Shown in pieces: positions 28,781-37,170 of a stretch of 64,000 bases of DNA (position 1 is its first letter; every line of letters begins with the position of its first letter). The DNA is from Limoniibacter endophyticus. Its GTDB lineage: Bacteria; Pseudomonadota; Alphaproteobacteria; Rhizobiales; Rhizobiaceae. The notes beneath the pieces are model-generated. The model was not told the origin of the DNA. It did no database searches and worked only from the letters and a program-made list of their open reading frames with translations. The translations under genes were made by a program, and so were the position numbers. Where the stretch lies: the NCBI RefSeq assembly GCF_014652835.1, contig NZ_BMZO01000011.1:1-64000 (forward strand). Reading direction: 5' to 3'.

Positions 28781-29805
28781 GTTCAAAATTATGAACAGAA
28801 CGGCAAGGTATTTTCTCTTTTCTCAAAGCGTTCTCGATCCCTGCATTTAGGCCGATGATCCTCACCTCATCACTGGCACCTCGATGCGAGAAACGATGGA
28901 TCGAATTAAGCCCTCCGAAGCGACATCTCGCCACTCTCGATATTTCGACGTATTGCTTGACTTAAACACGGGACCCTCCTCGGATCATTTGGCGAGAATG
29001 TCGCCCTCAGTGGTCATTTGCGTTTTCGGCCACGCACGCGCTTCGCCGAATTCTTCTTTCGTAGCGGACGCAGCACCTGGTCGAGTACGCGAAGAAGGAA
29101 GTGCTCGACCGTGGCGATTTCACCGCTCTCGACGGGGACGATCTCTGCCCAGTCGTCTGTCACCACAATCATTCGCGTAGCCAGGCCTGAGCCGACATTT
29201 GGCAAGCGAACAGCGCTGCCCCCAAGCCCCTGCGCGTGACCTCCTTATGTTTACGCCTCTACATCCAACACCTACGCGCACACTATAAAGAGCGGGCAGA
29301 ACATTCTTCATGAGCACTTTTTGGGTACGCAGAACTGAGGACATAGAAGACCTGCCGCTGAATCGTGATCCATCGTCATGCCGTACCAACTCGTCGTTCT
29401 AAGCCGCATGTCGCCCGCCATGGCACATGCGCACGCGAATTGGATCACCCAATTTCAACGGTGGTCAAGTCATGTTGGAGGAACGAAACCGGAGAGACGA
29501 TCTCATCGTACGCAGCTTGGAGACCTCGTTGTCGTTGCTCACATTATATGAACGAAATTTTCGGCACCAAACCTGACAATACCAATCCATACCTTATTAG
29601 AATCGACAATTTTAGAAGTAGCAAAAAATGACACGGAAAATAAACTCCAGCAAAGACGCACATACAAAGCCAGAGGAAAAATGCTGCACAATAGAAGTTG
29701 GCTTTCTTGGAGGCGGTCGTGGGCATGGCATAATATTTTAGAACGAAAAACGCCTTCTCACACCTCCCCGAATTTGTCTACGCCCCGAGGCAGGAGGATT
29801 TCCAG
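28781..29805. other. Left end of the island, no confident intact gene
   Basis: About 1 kb with changing composition; the part past 29540 is clearly AT-rich compared with the core genome. Apart from the short frame at 29014-29205, listed separately, I see nothing that I can assign. Confidence 0.45.
29014..29205 (-). CDS. Hypothetical fragment (63 aa)
   Basis: A basic-tailed frame containing VVTDDWAEIVPVESGEIATV and ending KRVRGRKRK. The composition looks coding, and the frame stays open further upstream, so it may be the C-terminal remnant of a longer gene. No family recognised. Confidence 0.35.
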   Translation of the reverse strand: MPNVGSGLATRMIVVTDDWAEIVPVESGEIATVEHFLLRVLDQVLRPLRKKNSAKRVRGRKRK

Positions 29806-29807
29806 TT

Positions 29808-30216
29808 CTGAAAGAAAAACCCCTTCTTCGATATGATCGCCGAAAAGGCGATATGCCAAAGGACTTGGACGGGCCGATTAGTCATTATTGGCAGGTGTCA
29901 GAACGCCTGAAAAAAGCTTTTAAGGAAATAGACCCAGAAGGTTTTTCGTCTGTAGAATGTGACTTTTTTCGGACAATGTTAGAGGTGAGACTCATTACTT
30001 ATACGAAGTAAATCTCTTGATGGACGCATTCGACGAGAATAATCTACAATAAAAATCGAATATGGCGGCTGGCCAGAAGAAAAGCACTATGATTTTTTGT
30101 TTGGTACAAAACTCATTTTGAAAGAAAATTTTCCTGATGATATGATTTTTTAGGAAAAAATTCACATTATATATTTTCTTTCGAATGCCATAGGCAAAAT
30201 TTCTAATGGAGGTTAA
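29808..30216 (+). pseudogene. Degraded Imm11-like (DUF1629) immunity gene
   Basis: Three pieces follow in order in shifting frames. The first, frame 1, is HYWQVSERLKKAFKEIDPEG then FSSVECDFF. The second, after a shift near 29965, is GETHYLYEVNLLMDAFDENN. The third is KIEYGGWPEEKHYDF and LFGTKLILKENFPDDMIF before a stop. The middle piece matches the way DUF1629/Imm11 proteins read through their alcohol-dehydrogenase-like core (YYL-x-DVV-x-LDALDEENS type). A strong AGGAGG precedes. AT-rich and broken by stops and shifts, it is not functional as read. Confidence 0.5.
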
Positions 30217-30291
30217 TTTTACGAAAATATTGATTAGATATCAAAAAAAAATATGATCTGATTTTCATAAAAACTAATTCAGGAATCTTCG

Positions 30292-30774
30292 GTGCCAACG
30301 CTATTTCAATCCCGTCATATTATTGATCAAGACATGTTTTCAAGATCACTGCTTTTAAAAAACCTGTTAAAAGCGACCTTTTGGAAAAGAACAGTGCCCG
30401 CAATTTAATTAATCTACCCTCAGACGTCGATTTGGCACAATCGCTTTCCGTGTCCCACATAACGGCGGTCCGCTTGGGACATATCCGAGCTTCATAAACG
30501 ATTACCATCCAGCAGATCATTAAAGGCCAGCATACTCAGCTTCAAAGCGACAAGTGTAGTCGATATGCATCGCCAAAGCTGGCACCATAGATGCGACAAC
30601 GCATGATAGTATCAGTTTTGAAAAGATCGGCCAAACCGGATTCAGAGACAGATTTGCATAGTGCGTAAATACCATCAAGCAATGGATCGAAAAGCATATC
30701 CTCATTGGCGGACAAAATATCAGGATAGTCTGTCGGCCGTTATGACGAATACTTTGCAGCAATTTCCGACATAA
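30292..30774 (+). pseudogene. Remnant of an AHH-type nuclease toxin domain
   Basis: Reading across frameshifts gives SRHIIDQD, then AFKKPVKSDLLEKNSARNLI continuing NLPSDVDLAQSLSVS, then PHNGGPLGTYPSFINDYH. This resembles the C-terminal AHH/HNH nuclease tips of polymorphic toxins, where a HH(I/V)IP start is followed by NLINLPSD and a PHxGGPLGTY block. At least three shifts break it. It follows the Imm11-like wreck on the same strand. Family placement is from pattern recognition only. Confidence 0.45.
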
Positions 30775-30854
30775 CTCACAGACATAGCCATCTCACTCGC
30801 TGATTTTTACGTGTAGAATCCATTATTTATCTTGGTTCATGGTTTATGCGTGTT

Positions 30855-31079
30855 GGCGCACCATTTCCGAACAAGAGAGAGAGCGGCGGATGGGCCTTGC
30901 CAAGGCCTTGCGATTGCAGTCTTGGCCAGGATCAATTTCGACCCGCTGATCCTGATTTTCCTCATCGTTCACTCCCCGCTTCACCCATGATCATACGGGC
31001 ACAGGACTGACGCAACTCCGGCGTACCGTGGCGGAGCTTGTCGCGCAGGAGATTGGCAAATCTTTCGAGCTTCTCCGGC
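30855..31079. repeat. Third, partial tRNA-Glu-end repeat
   Basis: Starts with GGCGCACCATTTCC, the last bases of tRNA-Glu and its flank with one change (C for T). It then runs collinear with the sequence after the right tRNA copy (55498-55700), including GCCAAGGCCTTGCGATTGCA and GACCCGCTGATCCTG. About 55 bases just before it (30802-30860) also resemble 55187-55243. It looks like an internal att scar of a tandem insertion. Confidence 0.65.
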
Positions 31080-31302
31080 TCGCAGGAGGGACAAGCGTTC
31101 CTTCAGCGCCTGATCGCCGGCTTCCATCAGCTCCTTTTCGACGAGCGACAACAGTCGGGTAAGAGCAGCCAGTGTGTCGCGCTGAGCCACATACCCGTCA
31201 GGAGCCAAAGGTCGCGGAGAAGCTGATCCAAGCTTGACCGATACCGCCCTGGCGCCCGCTATATCGAACGGATGCAGGTAGGAGATCTGTGCCGAGGGCT
31301 CT
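30962..31302 (-). pseudogene. C-terminal remnant of a large serine recombinase
   Basis: In two frames: DTLAALTRLLSLVEKELMEA, then PEKLERFANLLRDKLRHGTP and ELRQSCARMIMGEAGSE before a stop. Large serine recombinases end with a similar ITPE-x-(L/V)-x-x-FA ... FRxxYxRxxxxxV block, so this is probably the tail of one, shifted once near 31080 and cut off by the CoA-ligase gene. Confidence 0.5.
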
Positions 31303-32874
31303 TCAGCCGCGACGGGCTTCGGGAGCCTCGTAGGCATTGGCGGTGTCGCGCGGTAGCCTCCCCTTAGAGATCCGCTGGGTAGGGGTCTTGTCGAAAGCCT
31401 CAATGAACTCCAGATAGCGTGGCACTTGAAAGTAAGGCATGCGTGCATGCGCCCAATCCAGAAGCTCCGCCGCGCTGGTGCGATCGCCCTCAACGCGTTT
31501 GACGAAAAGCTTCAGATCGTCGTCGCCCATCTCACCCGCAACGCCGATCAGCGCGCATTCCTCGACACCAGAATGACCTTGGAATACGCGTTCGACCTCC
31601 CAGGCGGAGATGTTGACGCCACGCCTGCGCACGCAATCCTTCAAGCGTCCTGCATAGAAATAATTGCCGCTCGCGTCGCGGCGCATCAAATCACCGGTCG
31701 AGAACCAGCCGTTGACGACCAGCTCGGCAACCGCCTCGGGTCGACCGAAATAACCGCGGAAGGCAAGACCGGGATCCAGCGACTTGGCCAGACATTCGCC
31801 GAAATCACCGTCTTGGACGCCATCGATGGGCCGCAGCCGGACTTCGTAGAAGGGCAGCGGCTTGCCGCAAGCGCCCATTGGGCTCTTGGCATCACTGACG
31901 GTGACGAAGGTGGTCAGTTCGGACATGCCGAATCCCTCTCGCATCGGAATGCCGAAACGCTCGGAGAAACGCTGAGAAACCTCGATAGAGGCCCCGCCTC
32001 CCCAGGCAAGGCGGGCACTGTGCGAGCGGTCGTCGTCGCGTTCCGGCTGCGCCAACAGGATCGGCAAGACACCACCGAGATAATGGATTAGGGTGATGCC
32101 TTCGCGATCGACATTGCTCCAGAACTGCGAGGCGCTGAAGCGCGGCACCATCACCAGAGTCAACGGACGCATCACCGCAGCGATCAGAACCGCCACTCCG
32201 GCCCCGTGGTAGAGTGGTTCCCAATGCAGAAGGACGTCCCCGCGTGTGGCTCCTGTGAGCGCGAAGATTCCCAACGGTCCGCTGCGTAGGCTTTGATCGG
32301 TCTTGAGCACCCCCTTCGGTTCCCCGGTGGTGCCCGAGCTAGGAGTGATCGCGATGACGTCGTCCGAGGCGGTAACATTGGAGCAGTCGTCCGCGGATGC
32401 CTCCGCCAGGAGACGCGAAAGCGAACAGTCAGATGCTCCCTCATGGCGCCAGATCACCACTAGCTCGGGATTCATCTCGAGGACCGGCCGCAAAACGTCG
32501 GCATAAGCCCGTTCGGCAATGAGGACCGTAGGAGCAAATCGTTCGAAGACGAAGGCGAGCGACGCGCCAATCAGGTTGACGTTAACCGGAACCCGCACAA
32601 GGCCTGCCTTCACGAGGCCGAAGATGGCGGCGGCGTGGTCGGGGTGGTTTCCCAGCATCAGCGCAACTCGGCTGCCGCGTGGGCAGAGACCGCCTAAGGC
32701 ATGGGCCATACGGTTCGACCATCGGTGCATCCGGTTGATGGTCCATACCTCCTGCCCGAAGCGACAGTAGACGTGTTCGGGATCTGTCGCCGCGCGCGCA
32801 GACCAATGCTGAGCGATGGTCAATCCCGGATCAGTTGCGTCATGATCAGGCACGATAGCGGAAGAGCTTGGCAT
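31303..32874 (-). CDS. ATP-dependent acyl-CoA ligase (ANL superfamily)
   Basis: 523 residues. AMP motif ITPSSGTTGEPKGVLKTDQS, then GFGMSELTTFVTVSD, WFSTGDLMRRDASGNYFYAG and DCVRRRGVNISAWEVERVF; the catalytic lysine is near the end in TQRISKGRLPRD. The family resemblance is to crotonobetaine/carnitine-CoA ligase-like enzymes; the substrate is unknown. It is transcribed alone, divergent from the enoyl-CoA hydratase gene. Confidence 0.88.
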   Translation of the reverse strand: MPSSSAIVPDHDATDPGLTIAQHWSARAATDPEHVYCRFGQEVWTINRMHRWSNRMAHALGGLCPRGSRVALMLGNHPDHAAAIFGLVKAGLVRVPVNVNLIGASLAFVFERFAPTVLIAERAYADVLRPVLEMNPELVVIWRHEGASDCSLSRLLAEASADDCSNVTASDDVIAITPSSGTTGEPKGVLKTDQSLRSGPLGIFALTGATRGDVLLHWEPLYHGAGVAVLIAAVMRPLTLVMVPRFSASQFWSNVDREGITLIHYLGGVLPILLAQPERDDDRSHSARLAWGGGASIEVSQRFSERFGIPMREGFGMSELTTFVTVSDAKSPMGACGKPLPFYEVRLRPIDGVQDGDFGECLAKSLDPGLAFRGYFGRPEAVAELVVNGWFSTGDLMRRDASGNYFYAGRLKDCVRRRGVNISAWEVERVFQGHSGVEECALIGVAGEMGDDDLKLFVKRVEGDRTSAAELLDWAHARMPYFQVPRYLEFIEAFDKTPTQRISKGRLPRDTANAYEAPEARRG

Positions 32875-32908
32875 GGAACGTCTCTTGTTTGGTTTTCAAT
32901 TATTATAA

Positions 32909-32936
32909 TTAATATTCGATTGACGAAAGTGGTCAA
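32909..32936 (-). promoter_or_regulatory. Candidate promoter of the CoA-ligase gene
   Basis: On the reverse strand, TTGACC, 16 bases, TATTAA. AT-rich palindromic sequence with an ATTG/CAAT half-site follows, as in the divergent promoter. Confidence 0.5.
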
Positions 32937-32963
32937 TAGCTCTGACGCTTCTCCTAGGTGGTA

Positions 32964-32991
32964 TTGACAGCTCATGTCATTTTTATACAAT
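32964..32991 (+). promoter_or_regulatory. Promoter of the enoyl-CoA hydratase operon
   Basis: TTGACA, 16 bases, TACAAT: close to the sigma-70 consensus. The stretch TCTCAATTGTTATTCAATCA right after the -10 covers the likely start of transcription and has the half-sites expected of an operator. Confidence 0.7.
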
Positions 32992-33051
32992 TATCTCAAT
33001 TGTTATTCAATCACTCTGTCGCCTGTGCGATGCTCAACGGGAAAGATCTCA

Positions 33052-33834
33052 ATGTCTGACTTCATCCGGATCGACCGCCCAGAGCCTGGCTGCGCCCGCG
33101 TCACCATCGACCGCCCGCAGAAACGCAATGCACTGAACGAAGAAGGCTGGCGCGGTATCGGCGACGCTTTCGAGCAGTTATCGGTCGATCTCTCAATCCG
33201 CGTCATCATTCTAACCGGCGTACCCGGGGTATTTTGCGCGGGCGATGACATCCTCGCTTTTGCCGCCGTCCGCGACGACCCAGCCGCGCGCCAGCGCTAT
33301 TGGGACACGATTATGCGCGCTTATGCGATGGTCAGCGCGGCGAAGGTGCCGGTGATTGCCGCGATCGACGGGCCTTCGATCGGAGGGGGATGCACGCTGG
33401 CGCTGCGGGCTGATTTCCGCATTGCGGGGCCGGGCGCGGTCTTTTCTGTACCCCCTGCCCGTCTGGGCTTGGTCTACCCGGCCGACAGCACTGCTCTTCT
33501 GGTCAATGCGGTGGGCGCAGGGCTCGCGAAATACATGCTTTTCACCGGAAACACGGTTGATGCCAAACATGCGGTGGCCTCCGGCCTGGCACTGGCCGCC
33601 AGCTCTCAGGGCGCGGTGGCGTCAGCACTGGAGCTTGCACGCGAGATGAGCGCCAGTGCGCCGCTCTCGATACAGGCAGCGAAAATCGCCGTCGACGGGA
33701 TCGCGATGGGCAGGCTGGCCGAAGTGACGCCCGAAGTACGGCGCCTATCGGATCTGGCGGATGCAAGCGAGGATTACCGCGAAGGCACCGCGGCCTTCGC
33801 CACCAAGCGCCGCCCTATCTTCCAGGGCAAATGA
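33052..33834 (+). CDS. Enoyl-CoA hydratase/isomerase family protein
   Basis: 260 residues of the crotonase fold. It has ITIDRPQKRNALN-type opening (VTIDRPQKRNALNEEGWRGI), oxyanion loop GVPGVFCAGDDILAFAAV, and AIDGPSIGGGCTLALRADFR. The Glu pair of true hydratases is not obvious (the second oxyanion segment ends in RADFRIAGPGAVFSVPPARL), so an isomerase or hydrolase role is possible. First gene of an operon with a CoA ligase and an IclR regulator; its stop overlaps the next ATG. Confidence 0.88.
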   Translation: MSDFIRIDRPEPGCARVTIDRPQKRNALNEEGWRGIGDAFEQLSVDLSIRVIILTGVPGVFCAGDDILAFAAVRDDPAARQRYWDTIMRAYAMVSAAKVPVIAAIDGPSIGGGCTLALRADFRIAGPGAVFSVPPARLGLVYPADSTALLVNAVGAGLAKYMLFTGNTVDAKHAVASGLALAASSQGAVASALELAREMSASAPLSIQAAKIAVDGIAMGRLAEVTPEVRRLSDLADASEDYREGTAAFATKRRPIFQGK

Positions 33835-35387
33835 CGATGGAAAGACAGCAGATCATGAGCGCTAACCTTTATGGCAGTTTCCGGGCCGGCTTTCCCGCGC
33901 TGGAGCGCATCTTCTTGCGCCGACCCGACGGCGTCAGCGTCAGCTACGGCGAACTTGAGACCCGCACCGCGCGCCTGGCCGGCGCGTTACGGGCTGCAGA
34001 CGTTGGCCAGGGTGACATCGTGGCGCTCTTGGTCGACAAGTCGCCGACCGCTATGTTGATCTATCTGGCGATGGCCCGGATCGGAGCGGTGTTTCTGCCC
34101 ATCCACACAGGTCTTGCCGCGGTAGAGATCACCCATATCCTCAATGATGCAGCACCGCGGCTTGTGATCTGCGATCCGCGCTTCTCCGATCTGGTTGTCG
34201 AGGCGGGTCGGACTTGTCTGACACTGACGGCACGCGAAGAGGGCGGATTTGCCGATCTAGCCGCCGCCAGCACCTCGATTGAAGCGTTGGCCGTTGTCGC
34301 AGCTTCGGCACCCAATGCGTTGGTCTATACTTCGGGCACCACGGGACGGCCAAAAGGAGCTTGGATCACTACCGCGCAGGTGCGCTGGAACGTCGAGGCG
34401 ATTCGAGAGATGTGGGCGATCGGACCCGACGACGTGCTGCTGCACATCAATCTGATTGCCTATGGCGTCTTCGCCACGATGCTGCCCATGCTGTCGGCGG
34501 GGGCTGGGCTGTTCCTCGTCGAAGATGCTGGAGTCGACACCATCCTCGATGGGCTGCCGCATGCAACGATGATGGCCTCAGTGCCCACGGTATATCAGCG
34601 TCTACTGAGCGAGCCGCGCTTTACCCGCGAGCTTTGCAGCCGGATAAGGCTCTTCATCACTGGCTCGGCCCCGATGCGTGAGGATCTGTTCGAGGCCTTC
34701 GCCGCCCACACCGGGCACCGCCTTCTCGATCGTTACGGCATGACCGAGGCGCTGCTCATCACCTCGAACCGAGCGGACCATTCGCGCGAGGCGGGCAACA
34801 GCGGTTATCCACTGCCTAAAAGCACTCTGCGCATTATCGGCTCTGACGGGCGGCCGCTACCTGCTGGAGAGGTGGGGCAGATCCAGATACTGCAGCCCGC
34901 TCCGTTCACCGGCTATCTCAACGCACCCGAAAAGACTGCGGAGAGTCTGACCGACGACGGCTGGCTGCGCACGGGGGATTTCGGATCGCTGGATCCCGAG
35001 GGGCGATTGTCGGTCATTGGGCGTGGGACGGATCTCATCATCACCGGGGGCCTCAATGTGTATCCGAAGGAAGTCGAACAGGTTCTGAACGCACAGCCGC
35101 AGATCGCCGAAAGCGCCGTGATCGGCGTTCCGCATCCCGAATATGGCGAGGCCGTCTTCGCAGCGATCGAACTGCAACCCGACGCCGCTTCTACGCTCGA
35201 CACCGCGGCGCTGCGACAGTTGCTTCGTGGCGCGATTGCTGGCTATAAGGTGCCCAAACATATCGAGATCGTTCGAAAACTGCCACGCAACGCTCTGGGC
35301 AAGATCAAGAAGCAGGAGTTGCGCACTAGCTTTGCCGAGTTCTTCCGCCAAACCAGCGGGACACGGGCGGAGCCTTCGGTTCCGTGA
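33831..35387 (+). CDS. Malonyl-CoA-synthetase-like CoA ligase
   Basis: 518 residues. AMP motif ALVYTSGTTGRPKGAWITTA, then LLDRYGMTEALLITSN, LRTGDFGSLDPEGRLSVIGR, GTDLIITGGLNVYPKEVEQV and the catalytic lysine in LPRNALGKIKKQELR. The C-terminal half reads much like MatB enzymes, so a small dicarboxylic or branched acid may be the substrate. The ATG overlaps the preceding stop (ATGA); an ATG at 33855 is the alternative start. Confidence 0.87.
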   Translation: MTMERQQIMSANLYGSFRAGFPALERIFLRRPDGVSVSYGELETRTARLAGALRAADVGQGDIVALLVDKSPTAMLIYLAMARIGAVFLPIHTGLAAVEITHILNDAAPRLVICDPRFSDLVVEAGRTCLTLTAREEGGFADLAAASTSIEALAVVAASAPNALVYTSGTTGRPKGAWITTAQVRWNVEAIREMWAIGPDDVLLHINLIAYGVFATMLPMLSAGAGLFLVEDAGVDTILDGLPHATMMASVPTVYQRLLSEPRFTRELCSRIRLFITGSAPMREDLFEAFAAHTGHRLLDRYGMTEALLITSNRADHSREAGNSGYPLPKSTLRIIGSDGRPLPAGEVGQIQILQPAPFTGYLNAPEKTAESLTDDGWLRTGDFGSLDPEGRLSVIGRGTDLIITGGLNVYPKEVEQVLNAQPQIAESAVIGVPHPEYGEAVFAAIELQPDAASTLDTAALRQLLRGAIAGYKVPKHIEIVRKLPRNALGKIKKQELRTSFAEFFRQTSGTRAEPSVP

Positions 35388-35421
35388 CGATGTCGACCGA
35401 GCCAGACCAGGATCGTATTTG

Positions 35422-36219
35422 ATGAACAAACCCATTCCAAGCGACGACGGCGGCATCGATCCACGGCTTTTCGTAAGCTCCGTGCAAAAGGCCATGCTGG
35501 TGATGGAAGCCTTCACCCGTGAGGATCGCGCGATGTCGATCGCCAGGATTTCCGACAAGACCGGGATGGGCCGCAGCGCCGCACAACGTTTCGTCTATAC
35601 GCTGGAGAAGATAGGTTACATCCAGCGCAACCCGGACACGCGGGAGTATCGGCTGTCTAACCGCTCCTTCCGCTTCGTACAAAGCATCCTGTCGTCCAAT
35701 ACGACACTCGACGCCTCGTTCCATCTACTGACTCGGCTCGCCGAGCAAATCGAAGAGACTGTCTCTTGGGTCGAGCTGAGCGATCAGGAGATCGTGGTGA
35801 TCGCCAACGTACCCAGCCCTAATGTCTCGGCAGTGAATCTGCCGGTAGGCTCGCGCTTCCTTGCCCTCACGGCATCATCGGGTCTTATGTATCTGGCCGA
35901 CATGCCGCCAGAGACGGTACGCCAGTATTTCGACGCCGCTGACGAGGCTGCCCATGCCCGGCTGGGCGGAGTGGATTTCGAAGGCTACCTCGCCCGGCTC
36001 GCCCATGCACGAGAGGCGGGCTATGCCATGACCGAAAAGGACGTCGATTTCAGCTCGCTCTCAGTCTCGGCGCCGGTGCGTGACTATCGCGGCAAAGTGA
36101 TCGCGGCGATCAACATTTCGATCCTGCGCGCCCGGATGCAGCCTGATGAGGTACGCGCCCGGGTCGTGCCGCTGCTGCTAGACGCTGCACGGATAGCCGG
36201 AAACGCCGCTATCGGCTGA
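35422..36219 (+). CDS. IclR family transcriptional regulator
   Basis: 265 residues. N-terminal winged helix (about 15-75, ISDKTGMGRSAAQRFVYTLE) and the IclR effector domain (about 90-255, ending in the SVSAPVRDYRGKVIAAINIS block). It probably senses a small acid or CoA ester and controls this operon and the divergent and distal ones, whose promoters share motifs. It overlaps convergently by 42 bases with the serine hydrolase gene. Confidence 0.9.
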   Translation: MNKPIPSDDGGIDPRLFVSSVQKAMLVMEAFTREDRAMSIARISDKTGMGRSAAQRFVYTLEKIGYIQRNPDTREYRLSNRSFRFVQSILSSNTTLDASFHLLTRLAEQIEETVSWVELSDQEIVVIANVPSPNVSAVNLPVGSRFLALTASSGLMYLADMPPETVRQYFDAADEAAHARLGGVDFEGYLARLAHAREAGYAMTEKDVDFSSLSVSAPVRDYRGKVIAAINISILRARMQPDEVRARVVPLLLDAARIAGNAAIG

Positions 36220-37170
36220 TGGGGCGACGACTTTGGGATACGTGGTGATCAGGTAGTAGTCGACCACCACTCGCGCTACATCGGCGATCACCGAATTGCG
36301 GGTCGCCATGTCGGCACGTGAGGATTTGACGAAGAGCGCGAGTGCGAGAGTGCCGCGTCCCTCGGGCAACGTGACGAGGCCAGAATTGGTCGCTGTTCCG
36401 GCACCGCTGCCGGTCTTGCCCGCAAGCTTTACCCCGTGCGGCAGGCGTGCGCGCGCCCGCAGATCGGAATGGACCTCGCGCTCCATGATGTCGAGCATCG
36501 TCCGTCGCCCCAGCTTGCTCACCCCATCCGAGGCCTCGGCGATCCGGCGCATTACCTCGATCATCGCGCTTGGGCGGCAATGGTCGCGTTCTTCATGACG
36601 GAAGCGGGCATTGGGATTATTGCGCGCGTCGAGAATCTCCGGCGTAGCGTTTTGCAGCACCTCTTGCATCGAAACGCCTTCGGGCGGCAGAGGGAGGTCA
36701 TGCATCACCGCCAGCGCGTAGCGCATGGTACGACTGACCTGGAAGTCGACGAGACCGATCCCGGCCATCCAAGCAGCGATCCGGTCCGCGCCGCCGGCGA
36801 TACGGAAGCAGACGTCGGTCGAGGTGTTGCAACTGCGGGTGATCATCCCTTCGATGTGGTTGTAGACCGACAGCGCGATGCCGGGACGCACGAATTGCTC
36901 TCCCAGCCCCCCGGGAGCCATGGGGTTCATTTCCATTGGCAGAACCTCGACCATGTCGTCAAGGCTGATCTCGCCCCGATCGACCCGGTCGAGCACGGCC
37001 AAGGCCAGCGGCACCTTTACCGCACTACCTGGAGGGAACATCTGATCGTCGTTTACCGTGAAGCCGCGACGGCTTTCAAGATGCAGCGCGCCCACGCCAA
37101 TCTCCCCCTTCGCGATGGCGGCGATGCGACGAATCTCGGCGATGAGGTTGGGAAGGTGCGGCTCGATCAT
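36178..37170 (-). CDS. Serine hydrolase, class A beta-lactamase fold (second of a pair)
   Basis: 330 residues. Serine-lysine tetrad PPGSAVKVPLALAV (SxxK near residue 49), SDN-equivalent SCNTSTDV and KTGSGAGT. There is no signal peptide: the start MIEPHLPNLIAEIRRIAAIA is charged, so the enzyme is cytoplasmic, unlike real beta-lactamases. The start overlaps the preceding stop by 4 bases. It is the last gene of the importer operon. It may open an amide, lactam or ester bond in an imported compound. Confidence 0.82.
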   Translation of the reverse strand: MIEPHLPNLIAEIRRIAAIAKGEIGVGALHLESRRGFTVNDDQMFPPGSAVKVPLALAVLDRVDRGEISLDDMVEVLPMEMNPMAPGGLGEQFVRPGIALSVYNHIEGMITRSCNTSTDVCFRIAGGADRIAAWMAGIGLVDFQVSRTMRYALAVMHDLPLPPEGVSMQEVLQNATPEILDARNNPNARFRHEERDHCRPSAMIEVMRRIAEASDGVSKLGRRTMLDIMEREVHSDLRARARLPHGVKLAGKTGSGAGTATNSGLVTLPEGRGTLALALFVKSSRADMATRNSVIADVARVVVDYYLITTYPKVVAPSADSGVSGYPCSV

